This document shows, piece after piece, positions 33,620 through 39,933 of a DNA stretch of 39,933 nt. Both the position numbers and the translations under genes were made by a program. Under the pieces are notes generated by a model that saw only the letters and a program-made list of their open reading frames with translations, was not told where the DNA came from and did no database searches. Where the stretch lies: positions 1-39,933 of the forward strand of contig JAJTDX010000009.1 of assembly GCA_021298235.1 (NCBI GenBank), in the 5' to 3' direction. The stretch comes from Cryomorphaceae bacterium (GTDB taxonomy: Bacteria > Bacteroidota > Bacteroidia > Flavobacteriales > Crocinitomicaceae). Positions within the stretch are counted from its first letter, which is position 1, and every line of letters starts with the position of its first letter.

Positions 33620-35416
33620 TTATTTTGTCGAACGCTTTCGATCGGTTTCTTTTAAAAGAATCTTTCTAATTCGTAGATTTTCAGGCGTCACCTCAACATA
33701 CTCATCAGACTGTATATACTCCAGACACTCCTCAAGACTAAACACTTTAGGAGGAGCCAAACGCACCTTGTCGTCTGCTCCGGATGAACGCATATTCGTT
33801 AACTTCTTGGTTTTCGTTACATTCACACACAAATCTCCAGCTCTGGAGTTTTCACCAATAACCTGACCTTCGTAGATATTCTCATTCGGATGAATGAAGA
33901 ACTTTCCACGCTCCTGTAAATTGTTCAATGAAAATGGAATGGAAGTACCTTGTTCCAGTGAAATCAACGATCCATTCTGACGTCCTGGAATCTCCCCTTT
34001 GTAAGGTTGATACTCAAGAAAACGATGGGTCATAATGGCTTCACCGGCTGTTTGAGTCAAGAGGTAATTTCTTAACCCAATGATTCCGCGTGATGGAATG
34101 AGGAATTGTATGATCATTCGTTGACCTTTGGGTTCCATATTCACCATTTCCCCCTTTCGTTTGGACACGGCCTCAACAGCTGTACCACTGAATTCCTCAG
34201 GAAGGTCAATTGTGAGCTCTTCCACTGGTTCGCATTTTATCCCGTTCACCTCTTTGATGATAACCTGAGGCTGTCCTACCTGCAATTCATATCCTTCGCG
34301 TCGCATAGTCTCTATCAAAACGGATAAATGAAGAACGCCTCTTCCAAACACGATCCACTTGTCAGCCTTGTCTGTATCGGAAACCCGCATAGCAAGGTTT
34401 TTCTCTAATTCTTTTTGCAAGCGCTCCTGAATGTGACGAGAGGTAACGAATTTGCCTTCTTTTCCGAAAAATGGAGAATCATTAATTGAGAACAACATCG
34501 ACATGGTCGGTTCGTCTAACTCAATAGTTGGAAGTGGCTCTGGTTGTTCGGCATCGCAAATACAATCGCCAATTTCAAAACCTTCAATACCTGTTACAGC
34601 ACAGATATCTCCTGCCTGCACCGTGGTTACTTTCTTACGTTCCAAACCATCGAATACAAAAACCTCACGAATTCTATGTTTTTCCTGTGTGCCATCCCTT
34701 TTCACCAGAATGATCGGTTGATTTTCTTTCAGCTCTCCCCTATTTAATCTGCCGATAGCTATTCGCCCGACATAACTTGAGAAATCAAGCGATGTAATCA
34801 ACAATTGTGTATTTCCCTCCTCTATTTTCCGAGGTGGAAAATAATCGAGAATTTGATCCAGAAGCGGGGTAATTGAATTGGTTGGTTGTTTCCAATCTGT
34901 GGACATCCATCCATTTTTTGCCGAACCGTAAATAGTCGGGAATTCAAGTTGATCCTCATCTGCATCCAACTCAAACATCAAATCAAATACTTTTTCATGA
35001 ACCTCGTCCGGCGTACAATTTTCTTTGTCGACCTTATTGATGACCAAAAGGGGTTTAATCCCCATTGAAAGAGCCTTACCCAAAACAAATCGAGTTTGTG
35101 GCATTGGACCTTCAAAAGCATCTACCAAGAGACATACTCCATCTGCCATATTCAGTACTCTTTCAACCTCTCCTCCAAAATCGGCGTGTCCAGGGGTATC
35201 AATGATGTTGATCTTCGTTCCTTTGTATGTAACAGAAACATTTTTCGAAACGATGGTTATTCCTCGTTCACGTTCAAGATCATTGTTGTCCATAATCAGT
35301 TCTCCCGTAGGACGGTCCCGTTCGTTTAGTACACTCCCCGCCTCTATCATCTTATCCACAAGCGTTGTCTTTCCGTGGTCAACGTGTGCGATTATAGCTA
35401 TATTCCTAACTTCCAT
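33620..35416 (-). CDS. typA: BipA/TypA ribosome-associated GTPase
   Basis: A translational GTPase that binds ribosomes and assists assembly or stress adaptation. The 598-residue length is normal. GTP-binding motifs are AHVDHGKTT (G1, near residue 11), RERGIT (G2 region), DTPGHADFGGEVER (G3) and NKVDKE (G4). EF-G-like domains and the TypA-specific C-terminal domain follow, with GERGxGxL-type positions represented by FGRGVLHLSVLIETMRREG and ending in basic residues. It is 23 bases downstream of the deaD stop on the same strand. This is core genome and a reliable marker that the window is chromosomal. Confidence 0.97.
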   Translation of the reverse strand: MEVRNIAIIAHVDHGKTTLVDKMIEAGSVLNERDRPTGELIMDNNDLERERGITIVSKNVSVTYKGTKINIIDTPGHADFGGEVERVLNMADGVCLLVDAFEGPMPQTRFVLGKALSMGIKPLLVINKVDKENCTPDEVHEKVFDLMFELDADEDQLEFPTIYGSAKNGWMSTDWKQPTNSITPLLDQILDYFPPRKIEEGNTQLLITSLDFSSYVGRIAIGRLNRGELKENQPIILVKRDGTQEKHRIREVFVFDGLERKKVTTVQAGDICAVTGIEGFEIGDCICDAEQPEPLPTIELDEPTMSMLFSINDSPFFGKEGKFVTSRHIQERLQKELEKNLAMRVSDTDKADKWIVFGRGVLHLSVLIETMRREGYELQVGQPQVIIKEVNGIKCEPVEELTIDLPEEFSGTAVEAVSKRKGEMVNMEPKGQRMIIQFLIPSRGIIGLRNYLLTQTAGEAIMTHRFLEYQPYKGEIPGRQNGSLISLEQGTSIPFSLNNLQERGKFFIHPNENIYEGQVIGENSRAGDLCVNVTKTKKLTNMRSSGADDKVRLAPPKVFSLEECLEYIQSDEYVEVTPENLRIRKILLKETDRKRSTK

Positions 35417-35439
35417 AAAATTTCAAGCACTACTGTAAA

Positions 35440-37219
35440 TTATTTTGACTTTTTGCTAAACGGTTTTCCGAACGATCGCTGACGTCCACCACCATCTCGT
35501 TTCGGACCGCCATCTTTTTTTGGTCCTCCGCGACGGTCATCACTTCCTCCTCTGAATCCTCCTTCTCGACGTCCACCACCATCACGTCCACTGCCTTCAC
35601 GTCCACCACCATCGCGTCCACTTTTGAATTTGCCTCCAAAAGATCCTCCATCACGACGTCCACCACCACTACGGCTTCCACCGCCCGATGGTTTTGTTTT
35701 CGTGATTTCAATACTCACATCATGGCCTTCATAGTTTGAGCCATTCACACTTTTCAAGATGTTCTCCGCGTGTTCGTTATCAGCTTCGAAAAAAGAATAG
35801 GATGTCATTATATCTATTCTTCCAACATTGGCAGAACGCAATCCACTCGCATCACAAACCAGACGAAGTAAGCCTCCCGGATTCAATCCATCCCGACGAC
35901 CAATGCTTACAAAAAACCGTGTTTTACCACTTTCGGTTTCATCTCCTTTACGATCGCGGCGTTTTGAACGGTCTTCAAATCCTTTATCATCTCCTTTTCC
36001 GGAAGTTGCATTTAAATCTCCTGCACGTTCGTAGTATTCGATGAATCGGTTGAACTCTGCTGAAACGAAATGCTTGATCACTTCTTCTTTGGACATATCT
36101 TCAAATCCTGCCATGATGGTCGGCATAAAGGTCTGAATATCACGTTCACGCACATCTATCGAGATAACCTTATTGATCAGTTTCATCAACTGGATCTCAC
36201 AAATCTCTTTAGCGTTCGGAATGAGTCCCGGAGTAAAGGTCGTGCGCATCTGTTTTTCGATCGATCTAATCTTTCCTTGTTCGCGCGTATTGATGAGCAC
36301 CAATGACTCTCCTTTTCTTCCCGCACGGGCCGTACGACCACTTCTATGAGTATAATTCTCAATATCATCGGGAAGGTTATAATTGATAACATGTGTAATG
36401 TTATCGATATCTAAGCCTCTCGCTGCTACGTCTGTTGCAACAAGAATTTGCAAGTCCTTCTTTCTGAAACGTTCCATTACGCGGTCACGCTGAGCCTGAG
36501 AAAGATCCCCATGCAAGGGCTCTGCATTGTACCCCTCTTTTGCCAACTTCTCAGCTACATTGCCCGTTTCCTGGCGCGTGCGACAAAAGATAAGTCCGTA
36601 AATATCCGGATTGAAATCGATCAACCGTTTAACAGCAGCATAGCGATCTTTTTCCTTAACCACATAGTAAATGTGATCGATGTTCTCGTTGCTTTGGTTC
36701 TTATGCCCGATCGAAACCTCGAAGGGATCTGTCATGTAGTTCTTTGCAATTCGCGCTACCTCAGCAGGCATCGTAGCAGAGAATAACCAAACATTCTTGT
36801 GATTAGGAGTTGATTCCAATATAGAATCAATATCCTCTTTAAAGCCCATATTGAGCATCTCATCAGCCTCATCCAATACCACATATTCAACTTCATTAAG
36901 CTGAACAGCCTTTCTATTGATAAGGTCCATTAATCTACCCGGTGTTGCCACGATAACCGATGCTCCCTGGCGGATATCCGTCATTTGCCGACGAATATCT
37001 GTGCCACCGTAGACAGCTACCACCTTAACTTTTAAATGTTTTGCATAGATTTCCAGATCTTTTGAGATCTGCAAACAGAGCTCACGCGTGGGACAGATAA
37101 CCAACCCTTGCGGAGTTTTAGCGTGATTTTCAATATTGTTTACCAGTGGAAGACCAAACGCTGCGGTCTTGCCTGTACTTCAGCACCTCACTCTTCAGCC
37201 CGAGTTCCTCAAATGTCAT
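35440..37219 (-). pseudogene. deaD: DEAD-box RNA helicase (DeaD/CsdA-like), 5' part disrupted
   Basis: The intact part encodes a DEAD-box helicase with a DbpA-type RNA-binding domain (TRFFVSIGRRDGLNPGG) and a Gly/Arg-rich tail. Motifs PTRELCLQI, VLDEADEML, SATMP, VAARGLD and HRSGRTARAGR are all present. A normal N-terminus (MTFEELGLKSEVLK) starts at 37219, but after codon 14 (ending 37178) one extra T follows and the reading frame jumps directly to TGKTAAFGLPLV (from 37176). The expected Q motif and most of motif I, about 34 residues, are missing, and the frames do not match. The first frame stops at a TGA after about 29 codons, and the downstream frame has a TGA immediately before the junction. 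The remaining 554-codon frame can only begin at internal codons such as TTG 37104, after motif I. It is either a real inactivating deletion of about 101 bases or an assembly error. Confidence 0.9.
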
Positions 37220-37241
37220 TTAATGTTTATAAAATTGGGTG

Positions 37242-37249
37242 CAAAGGTA
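37242..37249 (-). promoter_or_regulatory. -7 box TACCTTTG of the deaD promoter
   Basis: On the minus strand an exact Bacteroidota -7 box, TACCTTTG followed by CACCC, ends 22 bases before the deaD ATG (37219). The typical distance gives a leader of about 15-18 bases. No TTG is visible at the usual -33 position. Confidence 0.55.
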
Positions 37250-37291
37250 CGACCTTTTTTCGGATGTGACCTAAAAGCATTAGAATACCTG

Positions 37292-37720
37292 CTATTCCGA
37301 AGGAGACTGAGGATCCTTTTTGTCCTCTTTTGCGTTATTAACTTCCACTTGCTCCTCAACAGACTCGTCTTTTTTCGGGAGAATATTCTCGACGATATTT
37401 ACCTCTGTATCCTCAGGTACATTTTTTTTTGGCTCATAAAGTACCGTGTCATCAAGCTCATTAGCAACCTGATCCAATGGTTGAGAAATATCCTGTGCAG
37501 TCTCTTCTACAATCCTGGTGAGGTTCAGATCTTTTTTAATGTCCACACCCGACTTTCGAATTTCGTCCTGAAGTTCATTGGAAGCATCTTTTATCTGACG
37601 AATAGTCCGTCCGAATGTACGAGCTATGCCCGGGATGCTTTTTGATCCAAAGAACATGAGAATAAAAATCAAAATGACTAAAACCTCGGTACCGGAAACG
37701 TCATTGAAAAAAAGAACCAT
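37292..37720 (-). CDS. tatA: TatA/B-type twin-arginine translocase subunit
   Basis: The small pore-forming component of the Tat system, which exports folded proteins across the inner membrane. The 142-residue protein starts with a short periplasmic segment, a single membrane helix (about residues 11-24, VLVILIFILMFFG), the conserved hinge FGSKSIPGIARTFGR and an amphipathic helix. A long acidic, disordered tail from about residue 85 is rich in Glu, Asp and Lys. The length is greater than E. coli TatA (89 residues) because of the tail. I cannot separate TatA from TatB by sequence alone. A TAnnTTTG -7 box lies 17 bases upstream. Confidence 0.88.
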   Translation of the reverse strand: MVLFFNDVSGTEVLVILIFILMFFGSKSIPGIARTFGRTIRQIKDASNELQDEIRKSGVDIKKDLNLTRIVEETAQDISQPLDQVANELDDTVLYEPKKNVPEDTEVNIVENILPKKDESVEEQVEVNNAKEDKKDPQSPSE

Positions 37721-37737
37721 TCGTACGTTATGTCGAA

Positions 37738-37745
37738 CAAAGTTA
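37738..37745 (-). promoter_or_regulatory. -7 box TAACTTTG of the tatA promoter
   Basis: An exact TAnnTTTG match on the minus strand, 17 bases before the tatA start at 37720. A second near-identical octamer, TAATTTTG, lies at 37756-37749 and could be an alternative -7 box. Confidence 0.45.
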
Positions 37746-37768
37746 CTGCAAAATTACTATCAGAGCTA

Positions 37769-38542
37769 TCAATACTTAAAGACAAAAACACCAAAATGTG
37801 GATCAGGGATAGCGAAAAAGTTAAGATCTGAACCAAGAACCAAGAATTCACTTAAGATCTTATTAAAATCCAATAATGCTTCTCTTTTTCTTTCATTTCG
37901 CGAAATAATCTTCTCAAGTTGTTCAATACACCTTTCCCCGTTCATGACACGACTTAGTTCGTTCATTGTCAAAGAAAATGTAATCACATATTTACCGGTG
38001 CCCGGATATTTTTTAGCGAAGCAAATTTTCCTGCCGCTCAACGTAGTTTTTTCCCTCGCCTGAAGGGCAGAATCCACGTCGATAATAACTATTCTATCAA
38101 TGTCTTTTAAATCATAGCTTAACTTGACATCTTGAACTTCAGTAACAACAACAGTCTCCACTCCCGTATCTGAATCAACTAATACGGAATCCTCCCCCGT
38201 GAGAACGGAGGCGACAGGTACAAACACCGTTTCGCCATAGATATTTTCATATTCTGCCCACTCAGGTAATTGCTCCATATGAATGAGCATCTGGTCTATG
38301 CCTTGAATGGAATCCAGCTTAAAGTCTACCGAACTGCCAAAACCATATCTCGAGCGCTCCATGTGAAATTTAACTTTACTTAAAAGAGACGTATGATTTT
38401 TTTCATTGAAAAGCTCCTTTGTTCTAGAATTCTTATCAAGAATCAGGTAGGTAGATTGAGCAGAAACTGCTGAAAAACAAATTAAATTAACCAACAAGAA
38501 TTTCAAAATTCCTTTGGATTGCTTAAAAAATTGGATGGACAT
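37769..38542 (-). CDS. secreted hypothetical protein
   Basis: A 257-residue protein that I do not recognise. It begins with a clear signal peptide: a basic start (MSIQFFKQSKG), a hydrophobic core (ILKFLLVNLICFSAV) and a likely cleavage at VSAQ-STYL. It is therefore exported to the periplasm or anchored outside the inner membrane. The mature part is mixed alpha/beta, acidic in the middle with a Val-rich VETVVVTEVQDVKL stretch, and has no cysteine pattern or enzymatic motif. It has two cysteines in the C-terminal half. It lies between tatA and an SDR on the same strand with about 48- and 88-base gaps, so it is probably its own transcription unit. Confidence 0.78.
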   Translation of the reverse strand: MSIQFFKQSKGILKFLLVNLICFSAVSAQSTYLILDKNSRTKELFNEKNHTSLLSKVKFHMERSRYGFGSSVDFKLDSIQGIDQMLIHMEQLPEWAEYENIYGETVFVPVASVLTGEDSVLVDSDTGVETVVVTEVQDVKLSYDLKDIDRIVIIDVDSALQAREKTTLSGRKICFAKKYPGTGKYVITFSLTMNELSRVMNGERCIEQLEKIISRNERKREALLDFNKILSEFLVLGSDLNFFAIPDPHFGVFVFKY

Positions 38543-38630
38543 AACTACAGGTTTTAGCGTTGAACATATTCTCAGAAATCTTAACAGAAAACTGAAGAGC
38601 GCTAAAAGAATAACATGTCTTCCCGAAGAA

Positions 38631-39404
38631 TTATTTTTTTGGAGTTTGCATTTTCTCGACCATTTTCAGCAGCCAGGCCCTCGGAACCAATGGTATTATC
38701 CAATTAATGGAGAATGTAAGTAGTTTTTGATCAAAGACGATCATTTTCCCTTTTTGCATTCCGGCATACCCGACTTTGGCTGTATGTTGAGGGGATACTG
38801 CCATCTTGAATAATTCAACACCTTCAAGTCCCGCCGTTTTTTCAAATTCAGTTCTAACTGGTCCGGGACAAAGAGCTGTAACCGTGACTCCCTTACTTTT
38901 GAGCTCATGGTGGATACCTTGAGTAAAGGATACCACGTACGCTTTCGTTGCAAAATATACAGACTGCAATGGACCCGGCATAAATCCTGCGGAGCTTGCA
39001 GTATTTAGAATCTTTCCTGATTTTCTTTCAATCATTGAAGGAAGAAAAAGATGCGTGAGTTCTGTCAACGCAGAAATATTGAGACGAATCATTTCGAGTT
39101 CCTTCTCAATTGGACGATCCGCAAAAGTTCCAAAGCCGCCAAAGCCAGCGTTATTGATGAGTATCTCGACTTTTTGAGCACTCTCACCTAGTTCATCGAA
39201 TAATTCACGCGCTGCACCGGGCACAGAAAGATCTTTAACAAAACATTGAACTTCTACTGAATGCTTGGATGTCAGCTCATTTGCAAGCGATTCTAACTCC
39301 TCTCCTCGTCGAGCGACCAAAATAAGATTTCCACCTTTCGCGGCGTGAATTTTAGCGAGTTCTTTCCCTATTCCACTCGATGCACCTGTGATTAATGCTA
39401 ACAT
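38631..39404 (-). CDS. short-chain dehydrogenase/reductase, DltE-like
   Basis: An NAD(P)-dependent classical SDR of about 257 residues. Motifs are TGASSGIG (cofactor, residues 6-13), NNAGFGGFG (about 85), the catalytic Ser in LNTASSAG, YFATKAYV (Tyr-Lys pair) and CPGPVRTEF. A hydrophobic stretch near the C-terminus (INWIIPLVP) suggests membrane association, as in DltE/DHRS7-like members. I chose ATG 39404 over 39416 because the Rossmann strand then starts normally (MLALITG). The start lies inside the 3' end of the TetR gene, overlapping by 53 bases, so the pair is co-transcribed. The TetR protein probably regulates it; the substrate is unknown. Confidence 0.9.
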   Translation of the reverse strand: MLALITGASSGIGKELAKIHAAKGGNLILVARRGEELESLANELTSKHSVEVQCFVKDLSVPGAARELFDELGESAQKVEILINNAGFGGFGTFADRPIEKELEMIRLNISALTELTHLFLPSMIERKSGKILNTASSAGFMPGPLQSVYFATKAYVVSFTQGIHHELKSKGVTVTALCPGPVRTEFEKTAGLEGVELFKMAVSPQHTAKVGYAGMQKGKMIVFDQKLLTFSINWIIPLVPRAWLLKMVEKMQTPKK

Positions 39405-39876
39405 GTTCGACGGCATTCTGAACTAGTTTCATCATTATTTGAAACAACAAATGAGCACTAAATGTTTTAAATATTCCTTGTTCCATGCCCTCGCTGATAA
39501 GTTCTAACGTTAATTGCGTATGTCGGTGGTCCAACTCCGAGTCTATGGTGTAATACGGCGATGATTCATACTGTCTGATGAAATGAAAATCTTCCGGATG
39601 TTCCATGTACCATTCTACCGATGCCAGCCAAAGCGTGTAGATGCTCTCTTTTAACGTTGCTCCTTTGTATACCTGACCAAGCGAATAGTCAAAGATTCGA
39701 TCCTTCACATCGATATACATCGCCCGGATTAATTTTTCCTTGGTGGGAAAATAATGGAACAATATCCCATTACTGACCTCTGCCTCTTTTGCGATTCTCG
39801 CTGTGGCTGTTCCATAAAATCCGTTCTCAGCAAAAAGTCTTCGTGCAGTAAGCATCAGACGTTCTTTTTTTGTCAT
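39352..39876 (-). CDS. TetR-family transcriptional regulator
   Basis: A 174-residue repressor. The N-terminal 50 residues hold a typical TetR helix-turn-helix: ERLMLTARRLFAENGFYGTATARIAKEAEVSNGILFHYFPTKEKL in outline, with the recognition helix SNGILFHYF. The C-terminal ligand-binding domain is helical. The last about 18 residues are encoded within the start of the SDR gene in another frame and end abruptly (EWNRERTR), so the final helix usual in TetR proteins (commonly about 190 residues) is missing. A palindromic site just upstream suggests autoregulation. It most likely controls itself and the SDR. Confidence 0.9.
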   Translation of the reverse strand: MTKKERLMLTARRLFAENGFYGTATARIAKEAEVSNGILFHYFPTKEKLIRAMYIDVKDRIFDYSLGQVYKGATLKESIYTLWLASVEWYMEHPEDFHFIRQYESSPYYTIDSELDHRHTQLTLELISEGMEQGIFKTFSAHLLFQIMMKLVQNAVEHVSINHRCIEWNRERTR

Positions 39877-39895
39877 AATTAATCGCTATGAAATA

Positions 39896-39903
39896 CAAAA
39901 ATA
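39896..39903 (-). promoter_or_regulatory. -7 box TATTTTTG of the TetR-SDR promoter
   Basis: Reading the minus strand, TATTTTTG fits TAnnTTTG and lies 19 bases before the TetR start codon. A palindrome sits just upstream of it. Confidence 0.4.
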
Positions 39904-39908
39904 AAATT

Positions 39909-39924
39909 TTGACTGATTAGTCGA
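39909..39924. promoter_or_regulatory. candidate TetR operator palindrome
   Basis: TTGACTGATTAGTCGA is an imperfect 16-base inverted repeat with six of eight paired positions matching and a perfect GACT/AGTC core. It lies about 33 bases upstream of the TetR start and immediately upstream of its presumed -7 box, as expected for an autoregulatory operator. No binding data are available. Confidence 0.4.
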
Positions 39925-39933
39925 TCTTATTTT

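Noticed and set aside
34106..35438. Many plus-strand ORFs opposite typA, up to 137 aa
   Set aside because: They lie fully within the conserved typA coding sequence on the other strand and show no domain features.
35450..35700. Repetitive Gly/Arg-rich segment with recurring GGTGG-like units, and a competing 93-aa ORF (35430-35711)
   Set aside because: It is the RGG tail of the DeaD-like helicase in the coding frame; the other frame is a shadow and the repeats are codon-level, not a CRISPR or satellite.
37136..37645. A 169-aa plus-strand ORF
   Set aside because: It runs antisense through tatA and the deaD 5' end; its composition is that of a reverse-strand shadow rather than a membrane protein.

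Overview
The window looks like a chromosomal segment of a Bacteroidota member, probably Flavobacteriales-like. Base composition is AT-rich. Gene starts lack strong Shine-Dalgarno sequences. Several starts are preceded by the Bacteroidota -7 box TAnnTTTG, and the housekeeping genes (typA, deaD with an RGG tail, tatA, comA-like) have typical Bacteroidota character. No tRNA, rRNA, CRISPR array, transposase or integrase was seen.

From about 1 to 29.9 kb lies a dense nonribosomal peptide synthetase (NRPS) locus that runs off the left edge. A right-hand minus-strand operon (29854 down to 19566) encodes a 907-aa C-A-PCP protein, a 2241-aa C-A-PCP-C-A-PCP-C protein and an M28 metallopeptidase. A left-hand minus-strand operon (12909 down to the edge) encodes an aminotransferase, a 4-hydroxymandelate synthase-like dioxygenase, a GlcD-type FAD oxidase, an Sfp-type phosphopantetheinyl transferase, an EctD-like Fe/2OG hydroxylase, a short ornithine-racemase-like protein, a 1604-aa NRPS (half C-PCP-C-A-PCP-E) and the first 881 residues of another NRPS (C-A...). 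Nearly all junctions in both operons overlap or abut. Between them are three smaller transcription units: a TPR protein with a JmjC hydroxylase (+), a WbsX/GH99-like protein with a PhyH-like oxygenase (-), and a flavin amine oxidase, GT2 glycosyltransferase and SDR (+).

Specificity residues read by eye suggest Orn (907 aa), Thr (2241 aa, A1), unresolved (2241 aa, A2), D-Ala (1604 aa, with an epimerization domain) and possibly 4-hydroxyphenylglycine (Hpg; left-edge A domain, weak). The first three enzymes of the left operon match the logic of the Hpg pathway, with a VAO-family FAD oxidase where the FMN-dependent hydroxymandelate oxidase is usually found. The inferred product is an Orn/Thr/D-Ala/Hpg peptide, perhaps hydroxylated by up to three Fe(II)/2OG enzymes and glycosylated. 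The M28 peptidase could act in maturation or self-protection. The thioesterase and exporter are not in the window.

From 30 to 39.9 kb the genes look like ordinary chromosome: a DUF1566-like protein, a TPR/phosphosulfolactate synthase/WD40 operon, typA, a deaD helicase gene whose 5' part carries an apparent frameshifting deletion, tatA, a secreted hypothetical protein, and a TetR-SDR pair. There is no gene-free stretch over 300 bases.
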